Source: Merdiplasma sp964643295
Lineage (GTDB): Bacteria > Bacillota > Clostridia > Lachnospirales > Lachnospiraceae
Reading direction: 5' to 3'
NCBI GenBank assembly: GCA_964643295.1
Contig: CAZXSN010000008.1
Span: forward strand, 1-64,000
DNA: 64,000 nucleotides
The notes beneath the pieces were generated by a model. It saw only the letters and a list, made by a program, of their open reading frames with translations, ran no database searches and was not told the origin of the DNA. Both the position numbers and the translations under genes were made by a program. Numbering within the stretch: position 1 is the stretch's first letter; each line of letters begins with the position of its first letter. Positions 48,760 through 57,508 of the stretch are shown one piece after another.

Positions 48760-50196
48760 TTACCGTTTCCAGGTGCGGTAGGAGAATAACACCAGCACCG
48801 GGAATAATTCCAGTCGTCCGGCCAGCATATCAAAGGTCAAAACCAGCTTGGAAAAGCCGGAGAAGGCGGAAAAGTTGGCCGTCGGACCGACTTTGGACAG
48901 CCCCGGGCCGATATTGTTTAAGGTCGCTGCCACCGCCGTGAAGTTGGTGGTGAGGTCAAAGTTGTCGAGCGAGATTAAAACCACGGAGATTACAAAGATC
49001 GCCAGGTAGGCCATGATAAAGACGTTGACCGAGCGAAGCACCGCATGCTCTAATCCCTTGCCCTCCACCTTGATCTTGCGCACGTTGTTGGGGTGCGAGA
49101 TTACGTCCACTTCCTTGACGACGGTCTTTAACATGATGATGATGCGGGACACCTTGATGCCGCCGCCGGTGCTCCCGGCGCAGGCGCCGATGAACATCAG
49201 CATCACGAGGATCGACTTGGAAAAGGACGGCCAGAGGTCGAAATCCGTGGTGGAAAACCCGGTGGTCGTGATGATGGAGCCGACCTGGAAGGCCGCATCC
49301 TTCACTGCCGTGCCGAAATGGTCATACAGGCCCCGGATGTTGAAGCTGACTAAAAGGATGGACACGGCGATGATCCCCAGGTAGGTAAATACCTCCGTGC
49401 AGTAGCGCAGATCCTTCCAGCGCTTCTTGTAAATCAGGTAGTAGAGGTTAAAGTTGACGCCGAACAGGATCATAAAGATCGTCACGACCACCTGCAGGTA
49501 GGTGGAGTAGCCGCCGATACTGTCATTTTTGATGCCGAATCCGCCGGTGCCGGCCGTGCCGAAGGTCGTGGTCAGGGCATCGAAAAGCGGCATCCCGCCA
49601 AGAAGCAGAAAGAGAACCTCCACTACGGTGATAAAAAGATAGAGCCCGTAGAGTGTGAGCGCAGTCTGGCGCACTTTGGGGACCAGTTTTTTGACAGAAG
49701 GTCCCGGGCTTTCCGCTTTCATTATATACATGTTGCTGCCGCCGGCGAGAGGCAGGATGGCGATCACGAAAACGAGCACCCCCATGCCGCCGATCCAATG
49801 GGTAAAGCTGCGCCAGAAGAGCAGTCCTTTTGGCAGCGCCTCCACATCGGTGAGAATACTGGCTCCGGTGGTTGTAAATCCGGATACCGTCTCAAAAAGA
49901 GCATCGATGATGGACGGGATATAGCCGGAAAACAGAAACGGCAGCGCTCCGAAGACACTGAGGATCATCCAGGAGAGAGCGGTGATCACAAAACCCTCCC
50001 GCGCGTAAATCTGTGTGCGTTTCGGCTTGCGGTGCACGATGAGAAGGCCTAAAGCCAGACAGATCATGGCGGTTATCAGGAGACTAAATCCGGAGGGCTC
50101 CCTGTACAGGAGGGAAGTCAGGCAGGCGGGAAGCATAAAGACCGCTTCCACATTCAGAATCCAGCCCAGTACATATAAAATCATCCGGTAATTCAT
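48760..50196 (-). CDS. trkH: TrkH-family potassium uptake protein
   Basis: The 478-residue membrane channel subunit has four M1-P-M2-like repeats. Filter-type glycines appear in SGFTTTGASIL, FGTAGTGGFG, TTTGFSTTDFD and NNIGPGLSKVG. MFIGACAGSTGGGIKVSRII is the conserved intramembrane/gating loop. It imports K+ and needs the cytosolic TrkA protein, encoded upstream. At its C-terminus it ends in YRTWKR, normal for the family. ATG 50196 is preceded by an AAGGGGAAGATAAGCAA ribosome site. Confidence 0.94.
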   Translation of the reverse strand: MNYRMILYVLGWILNVEAVFMLPACLTSLLYREPSGFSLLITAMICLALGLLIVHRKPKRTQIYAREGFVITALSWMILSVFGALPFLFSGYIPSIIDALFETVSGFTTTGASILTDVEALPKGLLFWRSFTHWIGGMGVLVFVIAILPLAGGSNMYIMKAESPGPSVKKLVPKVRQTALTLYGLYLFITVVEVLFLLLGGMPLFDALTTTFGTAGTGGFGIKNDSIGGYSTYLQVVVTIFMILFGVNFNLYYLIYKKRWKDLRYCTEVFTYLGIIAVSILLVSFNIRGLYDHFGTAVKDAAFQVGSIITTTGFSTTDFDLWPSFSKSILVMLMFIGACAGSTGGGIKVSRIIIMLKTVVKEVDVISHPNNVRKIKVEGKGLEHAVLRSVNVFIMAYLAIFVISVVLISLDNFDLTTNFTAVAATLNNIGPGLSKVGPTANFSAFSGFSKLVLTFDMLAGRLELFPVLVLFSYRTWKR

Positions 50197-50371
50197 GGTT
50201 TGCTTATCTTCCCCTTTTCGCAGTTTTCTGCGAAGCTCTGAAAACTAATCCTGAAAGATTCGCTTCTTCAGGTACGCAAATCTAAGTAAGGCCCGGGCAG
50301 AAGGGCATTCAGCGCGGCTCTTCCTTCATTCTAAAAAGAAGCAGTCTGTTTCCTTCTGCTTTGGGAAAAAG

Positions 50372-51736
50372 TTACCTGGTAAAGATTTCGCTGATATCGT
50401 TTAACCCTAAGCGGGTGGTGACCACAATCACGGAATCTCCCGGCTCCAGCACATCGTGTCCGCGCGGCAGGATGATTCGTCCGCTGCGGGAGATGCAGGC
50501 CACCAGCACATCCTGGCGAAGAGGCAGCTCCTGCAAAGGCGTGTTCTTGCGGGAAAAGTTCTCACGGATGAGAAACTCCAGCGCTTCCACCTTGTTCTCA
50601 TTCATCCGGTGTAAAGTTTCCACGTTGCTGCCCATGGAGTTTTTCATCGCCCGCACATACTGCAGGATCGATTCGGCGGTGATTTCCCGCGGGTAGATCA
50701 GCGTATCCAGATCCAGGCTGTTGATCACCTCGTCAAAGGAGATGTGGTTGATCTTGGTGACGACTTTGCGCACCCCGTGCATTCTCGCGTAGAGGGAGAC
50801 CATGATGTTTTCTTCATCCAGTCCGGTCAGTGCCACCAGTCCCTCTACCGAGGAGATCCCTTCCTCCTTTAAAAGCTGCTGGTCGGTACCATCCCCGTGG
50901 ATGATGACCGCTTTGGGCAGATGTTCGCTGAACAGTTCGCAGCGTTCCTTATTCTTCTCGATGATCTTCACCTTGATTCCCGCACTGAGCAGCATCTGGC
51001 TTAAGTAGAAGGCGATGCGGCTTCCGCCGATGATGAGCACACTCTTCACCTGATTGGTGTGGATGCCGATCTTTTTGAAGAACAGGTTTTGGTCCGCGGA
51101 CGCTGCTACGATGGAGATCACATCCCCGGATTTTAATATGTAATCGCCCCTGGGGATCACGACTTCTCCTGCGCGTTCAGCGGTGCAGACTAACACGTTG
51201 CATTTCAGCCGCGCATGCATATCGATCAAGTTAAGACCGTCTAAAACGGAACCCACGGGGATCTTGAAGCGCAGCAGCTCCACACGGCCTTTGGAGAAGG
51301 AATCAATCTCGATGGCCGAGGGGAATTTCATCACCTGGGAGATTTCCATGGCCGAGGAAAACTCCTGATTGATCACATAGGCCAGGCCTAATTCCGCCTG
51401 GATATAGCGAAGTTCCTTGTTGTATTCCGGGTTGCGGATCCGGGCGATCGTGTGGCACCCGGCCTTGCCGGCCTTGCGGGCGATCAGGCAGCATAAGAGG
51501 TTTAACTCATCCATGCCCGTGACCGCGATCATTAAGTCCGCGTGTTCAATGTCCGCTTCCGACTGCACAGAGAAGGTCGCGCCGTTGCCGACACAGCCCA
51601 TGATGTCGTACTGGTTGCAGAGTCTGTCTACAATCTCTTCCTCTTTATCAATGATGGTGATATCGTTCCCTTCCTGGCTGAGGACGGAGGCCAGTGTTTC
51701 ACCTACTTTTCCACATCCGATAATTACGATTTTCAC
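50372..51736 (-). CDS. trkA: Trk system potassium transporter TrkA
   Basis: The 454-residue cytosolic gating protein has two RCK_N plus RCK_C repeats. The first NAD-binding loop IIGCGKVGETLA is at residues 4-15 and the second, IIGGSRIAFYLSQ, near 230. Each half ends in an RCK_C domain that can bind ligands such as c-di-AMP. The start is GTG 51736, directly after GGAGGGATATT; the longer frame from 51772 lacks a ribosome site. It lies 175 bases upstream of trkH on the same strand, so the two are probably one unit. Confidence 0.94.
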   Translation of the reverse strand: MKIVIIGCGKVGETLASVLSQEGNDITIIDKEEEIVDRLCNQYDIMGCVGNGATFSVQSEADIEHADLMIAVTGMDELNLLCCLIARKAGKAGCHTIARIRNPEYNKELRYIQAELGLAYVINQEFSSAMEISQVMKFPSAIEIDSFSKGRVELLRFKIPVGSVLDGLNLIDMHARLKCNVLVCTAERAGEVVIPRGDYILKSGDVISIVAASADQNLFFKKIGIHTNQVKSVLIIGGSRIAFYLSQMLLSAGIKVKIIEKNKERCELFSEHLPKAVIIHGDGTDQQLLKEEGISSVEGLVALTGLDEENIMVSLYARMHGVRKVVTKINHISFDEVINSLDLDTLIYPREITAESILQYVRAMKNSMGSNVETLHRMNENKVEALEFLIRENFSRKNTPLQELPLRQDVLVACISRSGRIILPRGHDVLEPGDSVIVVTTRLGLNDISEIFTR

Positions 51737-51836
51737 AATATCCCTCCATAAAGACTTAGCCTCCTGTGACACCGCGAAAAAGCGGGTGCCAAAGAACCCT
51801 CATCGGTTCGGTTCCCCAGGCATTGTCAACATGCAT

Positions 51837-51865
51837 ACTATAGCATTTTCAAATCGAGATTTCAA
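51837..51865 (-). promoter_or_regulatory. Promoter of trkA with an about 95-base structured leader
   Basis: On minus, TTGAAA (51860-51865), 17 bases and TATAGT (51837-51842) with a TGn extension. The leader contains GGGGAACCGAACC...GGGTTC, which can fold as a hairpin. Confidence 0.65.
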
Positions 51866-51946
51866 TAATCCCTTCCCTGTCCGCACAGGATTTTTTTGCA
51901 GGATTTTTTTGCGGAAGCTCCCCTGCAAAATCTGTCCGCCGCTGTC

Positions 51947-51983
51947 TTGACTTTTGAGCGCGTTCCCCCTATAACTATAGGGG
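51947..51983 (+). promoter_or_regulatory. Promoter with a palindromic operator over the -10 box
   Basis: TTGACT (51947-51952), 17 bases and TATAAC (51970-51975) make a promoter for the secreted wall-binding gene. The -10 sits in the centre of the perfect palindrome CCCCTATA-AC-TATAGGGG (51966-51983). A protein bound there would block transcription. Confidence 0.65.
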
Positions 51984-52132
51984 ACAAGGAAGGGAGAGGA
52001 AAGCTTTCTTTGCTGACCCGGCAAAAGAAGTCTTTTTCGGGGACAGCTTAAGGCTTTTCCTTCAGGCCGAATGGAAGAAAGCTTCTTTTGAGCAGAAGAT
52101 TTCAGACAACAGAAAATTTATCCGGGAGGTGT

Positions 52133-53290
52133 GTGAAAAAAGTGAAATCAGGAAAGCCTGGAAAACGGCTGCTTTTGTGTGCCCTGGCAGTTCTTCTTTT
52201 TAGCTGCGGGGCGTCTGTATGCGCACAGGCTGCCACGTACAAATGGGAGACAACCCAGGAAGGGAACATGCGCTGCTACCGAAACGGAACGGTGCTGATT
52301 AAAAATAAGTGGGTGGGAGACCGCCATTTGAACGTGGCCGGGTACATGGACCGCAACCGCTGGGTGCTCAAAAAGGTGGACGGCAAGTGGACCAGCGTGT
52401 TTGTGGGCGACGACGGGCGATGGATCGAGGATTTTGCCGGCGGCTGGCAGCAGACGGAGAACGGATATTTCTATTATTCCGACAAAGGGGCCATGAAAAC
52501 CGGCTGGATCAAGGAAAACGGGAAGAAATACTACGCGGATCCGGAGACGGGGAAGCGGGTAAAGGGCATCTTCGGCGTGGACAATGCTCTCTATTACTTC
52601 TCCTCCAGGGGAGTCATGCAGACAAATAAAACGGTGACCAGCCAGAAGCGGGAGTACACCATCGATGAGGACGGCAAATGCACACTGGTGCCGCAAAAAG
52701 GTGCCCCGAGCGCTTCGATGCTGTTCTTCCTGCGCTTTGAATCCGGCGCGGAGGCCTATGCGCAGACGGGAGGGGACTACGGAAATGCCTGCGGCGCCTA
52801 CCAGTTTGACAACCGCTATTCGCTGCTTCCCTTTGTGAAATACGCCTACAGACAGAATCCGAACCTCTGCCTGGAATTTAAACCCTACGCGGCTTATACG
52901 GACGGGACAAAGCTTAAGAGCAACCGGAACTTTTTCGCCGCCTGGAAAAGAGTCTATCAGAGGAATCCGCAGCTGTTCGCCGAACTGCAGGATACGTTCG
53001 CCAAGGAAGAGTATTTTGACCCGGTGGAGCGGGCCCTCTCCCAGGTGGGGATCAACCTGGGAACCCGCCCGGATACAGTAAAGGGCGCTGTGTACAGCTA
53101 CTCCATTCAGCACGGACAGCAAAAAGCGGTCAACGCGGTAAGAGCCTGTGGGAATAAAAACTCCACGGAAGACAGACAGTTTCTGAAAAATCTGTACAGC
53201 TACCGCATGAGGCAGTTCCCCAAGTACAAGAGCAGATATCTCTCGGAGTATACGCTCGCCTTACAGACGTTAAGCAGGGAGAAAAAGTAA
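52133..53290 (+). CDS. Secreted protein with cell-wall-binding repeats and a lysozyme-like domain
   Basis: The 385-residue exported protein has a basic N-terminus and hydrophobic core (about residues 10-28, cleavage after CAQAA). Residues about 30-175 form choline-binding/glucan-binding-type repeats (GWQQTENGYFYYSDKGAMKT, GWIKENGKKYYADPETGKR). The C-terminal domain (about 190-385) starts LFFLRFESGAEAYAQ, with Glu203 in the position of a lysozyme-fold catalytic acid, and CGAYQFD follows. I infer a muramidase or transglycosylase-like wall enzyme. The start is GTG 52133 or GTG 52142, both after GGGAGGTG. Its promoter carries a palindromic operator. Confidence 0.75.
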   Translation: MKKVKSGKPGKRLLLCALAVLLFSCGASVCAQAATYKWETTQEGNMRCYRNGTVLIKNKWVGDRHLNVAGYMDRNRWVLKKVDGKWTSVFVGDDGRWIEDFAGGWQQTENGYFYYSDKGAMKTGWIKENGKKYYADPETGKRVKGIFGVDNALYYFSSRGVMQTNKTVTSQKREYTIDEDGKCTLVPQKGAPSASMLFFLRFESGAEAYAQTGGDYGNACGAYQFDNRYSLLPFVKYAYRQNPNLCLEFKPYAAYTDGTKLKSNRNFFAAWKRVYQRNPQLFAELQDTFAKEEYFDPVERALSQVGINLGTRPDTVKGAVYSYSIQHGQQKAVNAVRACGNKNSTEDRQFLKNLYSYRMRQFPKYKSRYLSEYTLALQTLSREKK

Positions 53291-53361
53291 CCGAAAAGTT
53301 ACCTGCAGGCAGACAGGCTGATCACAGCTATATAAGGAAGAGAAGAAAAGGAGGAATGGGT

Positions 53362-54420
53362 ATGGCAGTCACAGTAAGCAGTTTTGGCAAGGCGATGGAC
53401 GGACAGGACTTAAGTCTGTATTCCCTGAAAAATGAGAAGGGAATGGAAGTAAAGGTGACGAACCTGGGGGCGACTCTGGTGTCGGTTCTGGTACCGGACA
53501 AGAAAGGAATCAGCCGGGATGTCGTGCTGGGACACGATACGGCAAAACAGTACTATGAAAACGGCGGGTATTTCGGAGCCGTTATCGGACGAAGCGGCAA
53601 CCGCATCGCCAACGCGGCGTTTGCGATTGACGGAAAAACCTATCATCTGGCCGCCAACGACGGTGTCAACAACCTGCACAGCGGACCGGACGGTTTTGAA
53701 AAGCGCACCTTTGACGTGACAGAAGTTACCGAAAACAGCATCCGTCTGCACGTTTTGGACGCCAACGGGCAGCAGGGGTACCCCGGTGCGTTTGAGGCCT
53801 TTGTCACCTACACGCTGACGGATGAGAATGAGCTGATCCTGCACTATGAGGCCGTGTGCGATCAGGATACGCCGGTCAACCTGACGAATCACACCTACTT
53901 TAACCTGGGCGGACATGACAGCGGCACGGTCCTTGATCAGGAACTCTGGTTAAGCGCGAAAGAGTATACACCGGTTTATGATCCCGCGGCGATTCCTACC
54001 GGGGAACTTGCCAGTGTAGCCGGAACGCCGATGGACTTTACAGCTCCCAAAGCGATCGGGAAGGAGATTCATGCCCCCTTTGAGCAGCTTAAGTTTTTCG
54101 GCGGCTACGACCACAACTTCGTCTTAAAGCACGATAAGGGAGAATTTGCGCTCTTCGCCAGGGTTACCTGCCCGCAGACAGGGATCGTGTTGGAGGCCAG
54201 CACGGATCTTCCTGGTGTGCAGTTTTATACCACGAATACCGATACCTTAACACCTGGCACCGGCAAAGGCGGGGCCTCCTACGGCAGGCACAGCGGATTT
54301 TGCCTGGAGACCCAGTATTTCCCGAATTCCATCAACCAGGAGGGGTTCGCCCGTCCGCTTCTCAAAGCCGGGGAACGCTTTGAGAGTACGACCTCCTATC
54401 GGTTTTCCGTAAAGGCGTAA
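53362..54420 (+). CDS. galM: Aldose 1-epimerase (galactose mutarotase)
   Basis: GalM interconverts alpha and beta anomers of aldoses such as galactose and glucose. The 352-residue beta-sandwich protein has IGRSGNRIANAAF, NNLHSGPDGFEKR, His177 in NLTNHTYFNLGGH (acid) and Glu316 in GFCLETQYFPNSINQ (base), all canonical. ATG 53362 is preferred to ATG 53356 because AGGAGGA ends six bases before it. There is no signal peptide. It is a single gene; no gal operon is beside it. Confidence 0.95.
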   Translation: MAVTVSSFGKAMDGQDLSLYSLKNEKGMEVKVTNLGATLVSVLVPDKKGISRDVVLGHDTAKQYYENGGYFGAVIGRSGNRIANAAFAIDGKTYHLAANDGVNNLHSGPDGFEKRTFDVTEVTENSIRLHVLDANGQQGYPGAFEAFVTYTLTDENELILHYEAVCDQDTPVNLTNHTYFNLGGHDSGTVLDQELWLSAKEYTPVYDPAAIPTGELASVAGTPMDFTAPKAIGKEIHAPFEQLKFFGGYDHNFVLKHDKGEFALFARVTCPQTGIVLEASTDLPGVQFYTTNTDTLTPGTGKGGASYGRHSGFCLETQYFPNSINQEGFARPLLKAGERFESTTSYRFSVKA

Positions 54421-54431
54421 GAAAAACGGTT

Positions 54432-54500
54432 CCTGGCGGGGCGGCTTAAGCCCCGCCAGGGGGAGGGGAAAGCGCATACGCTCCCCCTTCCCTTTCAGGT
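54432..54500 (+). terminator. Hairpin cluster downstream of galM
   Basis: CCTGGCGGGGC (54432-54442) pairs with GCCCCGCCAGG (54450-54460), an 11-bp GC-rich stem starting 11 bases after the galM stop. A second stem built from GGGAGGGG...AGCG and CGCT...CCCCC follows immediately. There is no long T-tract on plus; termination or message stabilisation is likely. Confidence 0.5.
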
Positions 54501-54625
54501 TCGTTGAACAATTTTAATAGCGATTGCCGCAAAAAGCGGGCAAATTTCGTGATTACTTCTAAAAATGAAAATGGGTCTTGCTTTTTTCCCCGAAGGGGTG
54601 TAAGCTTATTTTTGTAAAGAACAAG
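54501..54625. other. Leader/intergenic stretch before glnN
   Basis: No gene is seen. It contains a small CCCC-GAA-GGGG stem directly after a T6 run (about 54584-54598). I could not place a convincing promoter, although one must lie here or just upstream for glnN. Confidence 0.35.
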
Positions 54626-54668
54626 GGCGTTCCACATCAGTTGCTGGAATGCCTCTTTTTATTTTTGC
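54626..54668 (+). terminator. Intrinsic terminator in the glnN leader
   Basis: GGCGTTCCA (54626-54634) pairs with TGGAATGCC (54645-54653) with one G-T pair, and is followed by TCTTTTTATTTTT. It lies about 190 bases before the glnN start, so it either ends an upstream transcript or attenuates glnN. Confidence 0.65.
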
Positions 54669-54859
54669 GGGAGTATCCCGCTTAAGGCTACTTCCAGGGG
54701 TAATCCGTAAAGCTGTCGTACCTTCAGGCAGGGAGGCAGAGTATTTTTTCCGGCGGCGAAGGAGAAAGGGTTTTTTGCTTCCTTCAGCCCGGCCGGTTTA
54801 AAGTGAATGCGCCTTAAGGTTACCGGCGTGGATGGAAACGAAAGAGAGGACGAATAGAC

Positions 54860-56971
54860 ATGGGTGAGTTTTTCAATGTGGCGGATGTCTTCGGAGAAAA
54901 CGTATTCAGCGACAAGGTGATGCAGGAACGTCTGCCGAAAAAGATTTACAAACAGCTGCATAAAACGATCGATGAGGGGAAAGAGTTGGACCCCATGGTG
55001 GCGGAAGTCGTGGCGGAGGCCATGAAGCAGTGGGCGATTGAGAGAGGCGCGACCCACTATACGCACTGGTTCCAGCCCTTAACCGGCGTGACTGCGGAGA
55101 AGCACGATTCCTTTATCACCGCTCCTCGTGCGGACGGCACGATCCTGATGGAGTTTTCCGGCAAGGAACTGATCAAGGGCGAGCCGGATGCCTCCTCGTT
55201 CCCTTCCGGCGGTCTGCGGGCAACCTTTGAGGCCAGAGGGTATACGGCCTGGGACTGCACTTCCCCGGCTTTTGTGCGGGAAGATGCCGCGGGCGCGATC
55301 CTTTGTATCCCCACCGCGTTCTGCTCCTATACCGGTGAGGCGCTGGATTTAAAGACCCCGCTGCTTCGTTCCATGGAAGCGATCAACACGCAGGCTTTGC
55401 GTCTTCTGCGTCTGTTTGGGAATACGACTTCCCGCAAGGTAACTCCCTCCGTAGGACCCGAGCAGGAGTATTTCCTGGTGGATGCGGAGAAGTTTGAACA
55501 GCGCAAGGACTTAATCTATACGGGACGCACCCTGTTCGGCGCGATGCCGCCTAAGGGGCAGGAACTTGACGATCACTATTTCGGAACGATCCGTCAGAGG
55601 ATCGCCGCCTTCATGAAGGATGTGAACCTGGAGCTGTGGAAACTCGGCGTGACCGCCAAAACGCAGCACAATGAGGTGGCTCCGGCGCAGCATGAGCTGG
55701 CAACGATCTACTCGGAGGCCAACGTGGCAGTGGACCACAACCAGATCGTCATGCAGACCTTAAAGAAAGTGGCCTGCCAGCACGGGATGAAGTGTCTGCT
55801 TCACGAGAAGCCCTTCGCCGGTGTGAACGGTTCCGGCAAGCACAACAACTGGTCGATCATGACGGATGACGGGATCAACCTGCTGGATCCCGGCAAGACT
55901 CCTCATGAGAACGTGCAGTTCCTTCTGGTGCTGGCCTGCATCCTCAAGGCGGTGGATGTGCATGCGGATCTGCTCCGCGAATCTGCCGCGGATCCCGGCA
56001 ATGACCATCGTCTGGGCGCGAACGAGGCGCCGCCCGCCATTGTCTCCATCTTTTTAGGCGAGCAGCTGCAGGATGTGGTGACACAGCTGATCTCCACCGG
56101 CGCGGCTACCTACAGCAAGCCCGGCGGTGTGCTGCAGACCGGTGTGAAGACGCTGCCGGATCTTTTCAAGGATGCGACCGACCGCAACCGGACCTCCCCG
56201 TTCGCCTTCACCGGCAACAAGTTTGAGTTCCGTATGGTGGGTTCCAGGGATTCCATTGCCTCGCCGAACATCGTGCTCAACACGATCGTGGCAGAAGCGT
56301 TCTGTGATGCCTGTGATGAACTCGAGAAAGCGGAAGACTTCGATCTGGCGGTTCATGACCTGATCAAGAAGTATCTGACCGAGCATCAGCGGATTATCTT
56401 CAACGGCAACGGCTACTCGGAAGACTGGGTAGAAGAGGCGCAGCGCAGGGGTCTCCCCAATATCCGCTCCATGGTGGATGCGATCCCGACTCTGATCACG
56501 GACAAGGCCATCAACCTGTTCGGAAAGTTCGGCGTGTTCACGAAATCCGAGCTGGAATCCCGTGTGGAGATCAAGTACGAGAATTACGCCAAGGCCATCA
56601 ATATCGAGGCGCGTACGATGATCGACATGGCGAGCAAGCAGATCATCCCCGCTGTGATCAAGTACACGAAGAGCCTGGCGGATACCGTAATCGCGGTCAA
56701 GGAAGTCGGCGTTGACACTCCGGTGCAGAAAGATCTGCTGGTGGAGAGCAATAATCTTCTGATCGAGGCGAAATCCGCTCTTCGGAAACTGATCGAGGTG
56801 ACGGATCAGGCCTCTGAGATGCCGGACGGCAGAGACCGCGCGGTCTTCTATCACGATGTGGTGATGACGGCTATGGCCGAGCTTCGCGCACCGGTGGACA
56901 AGCTGGAGATGATTGTCGATAAGGCGATGTGGCCGATGCCTTCCTACGGCGATCTGCTGTTTGAAGTATAA
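54860..56971 (+). CDS. glnN: Glutamine synthetase type III
   Basis: This GSIII enzyme makes glutamine from glutamate, ammonium and ATP. The 703-residue length matches GSIII, not the 440-470 of type I. Typical segments are ATHYTHWFQPLTG with EKHDSF near residue 75, FPSGGLRATFEARGYTAWD, VGPEQEYFLVD (metal-binding glutamates), and VAPAQHELATIYSEANVAVD followed by HEKPFAGVNGSGKHNNWS (ATP site). A GSIII-specific helical C-terminus follows (about 560-703). AGAGAGGACGAATAGAC precedes the ATG. The leader carries a terminator, hinting at attenuation by nitrogen state; the Amt-PII fusion at 37 kb would supply ammonium. Confidence 0.96.
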   Translation: MGEFFNVADVFGENVFSDKVMQERLPKKIYKQLHKTIDEGKELDPMVAEVVAEAMKQWAIERGATHYTHWFQPLTGVTAEKHDSFITAPRADGTILMEFSGKELIKGEPDASSFPSGGLRATFEARGYTAWDCTSPAFVREDAAGAILCIPTAFCSYTGEALDLKTPLLRSMEAINTQALRLLRLFGNTTSRKVTPSVGPEQEYFLVDAEKFEQRKDLIYTGRTLFGAMPPKGQELDDHYFGTIRQRIAAFMKDVNLELWKLGVTAKTQHNEVAPAQHELATIYSEANVAVDHNQIVMQTLKKVACQHGMKCLLHEKPFAGVNGSGKHNNWSIMTDDGINLLDPGKTPHENVQFLLVLACILKAVDVHADLLRESAADPGNDHRLGANEAPPAIVSIFLGEQLQDVVTQLISTGAATYSKPGGVLQTGVKTLPDLFKDATDRNRTSPFAFTGNKFEFRMVGSRDSIASPNIVLNTIVAEAFCDACDELEKAEDFDLAVHDLIKKYLTEHQRIIFNGNGYSEDWVEEAQRRGLPNIRSMVDAIPTLITDKAINLFGKFGVFTKSELESRVEIKYENYAKAINIEARTMIDMASKQIIPAVIKYTKSLADTVIAVKEVGVDTPVQKDLLVESNNLLIEAKSALRKLIEVTDQASEMPDGRDRAVFYHDVVMTAMAELRAPVDKLEMIVDKAMWPMPSYGDLLFEV

Positions 56972-57170
56972 GGCATGTATGTATTCATCCGTATGTCCCG
57001 AAAGCGGAAAAGCGCCAAATCAAAAGGATGGAAGGATCTTAAGTCTTAAATTGGCCGCCGGTGACTTCGGCAAAGAAGTGTCTGTCCATGCTCCCCTTAC
57101 GGGGAGTGCGGCTGAAATCGGGGAACAGGCGGGGAAAGAAAAGGAATAAAAAGGATTGCGAAGAGAGCGG

Positions 57171-57200
57171 CTTAAATAAGCCGCTCTCTTTGGCGTGTCT
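57171..57200 (+). terminator. Strong hairpin after glnN
   Basis: A 13-bp perfect stem (57171-57183 with 57188-57200) closes an AAAT tetraloop: AAGAGAGCGGCTT paired with AAGCCGCTCTCTT. Only two further T-rich bases follow, so it may be a terminator with help from later T-runs. Confidence 0.6.
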
Positions 57201-57427
57201 TTGCGTGCTCTTGAAGGTCCATACCTGACTGCCCCCTGCCCTTCCTACAGGCGGGATTTTGACGGCGGGAACGTTTCCTTATCCTTCCCCTTTTGTCTCA
57301 CTGCGCGTTCTTTGAGGGAATTGGCGGCTGTACAGGATTTGGGGCGGCTGATCCTCTCCTTTTACAGGAATTTACCAGAAATCCGGCCTTCAAAAAAATT
57401 TGTTTCGTGCAACTTTCACAAAAATGA
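57201..57427. other. Intergenic region without genes
   Basis: About 230 bases without a coding feature, part of the 537-base gap between glnN and the CdaR-type gene. The remaining parts are the hairpin upstream and the promoter downstream. Confidence 0.4.
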
Positions 57428-57456
57428 TTGATTTTCTCGGGGAGATATATTAAAAT
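57428..57456 (+). promoter_or_regulatory. Promoter of the CdaR/PucR-type regulator gene
   Basis: TTGATT (57428-57433), 17 bases and TAAAAT (57451-57456), about 50 bases before the start codon. Confidence 0.6.
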
Positions 57457-57508
57457 AGTTGTACTTAGCGGGGTGGCTTGGGAAATTTTTGCGAAGGAGG
57501 ATACTTCC

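Noticed and set aside
54247..54637. Minus-strand frames at the galM end and beyond
   Set aside because: They are shadows of galM and of the GC-rich hairpins.
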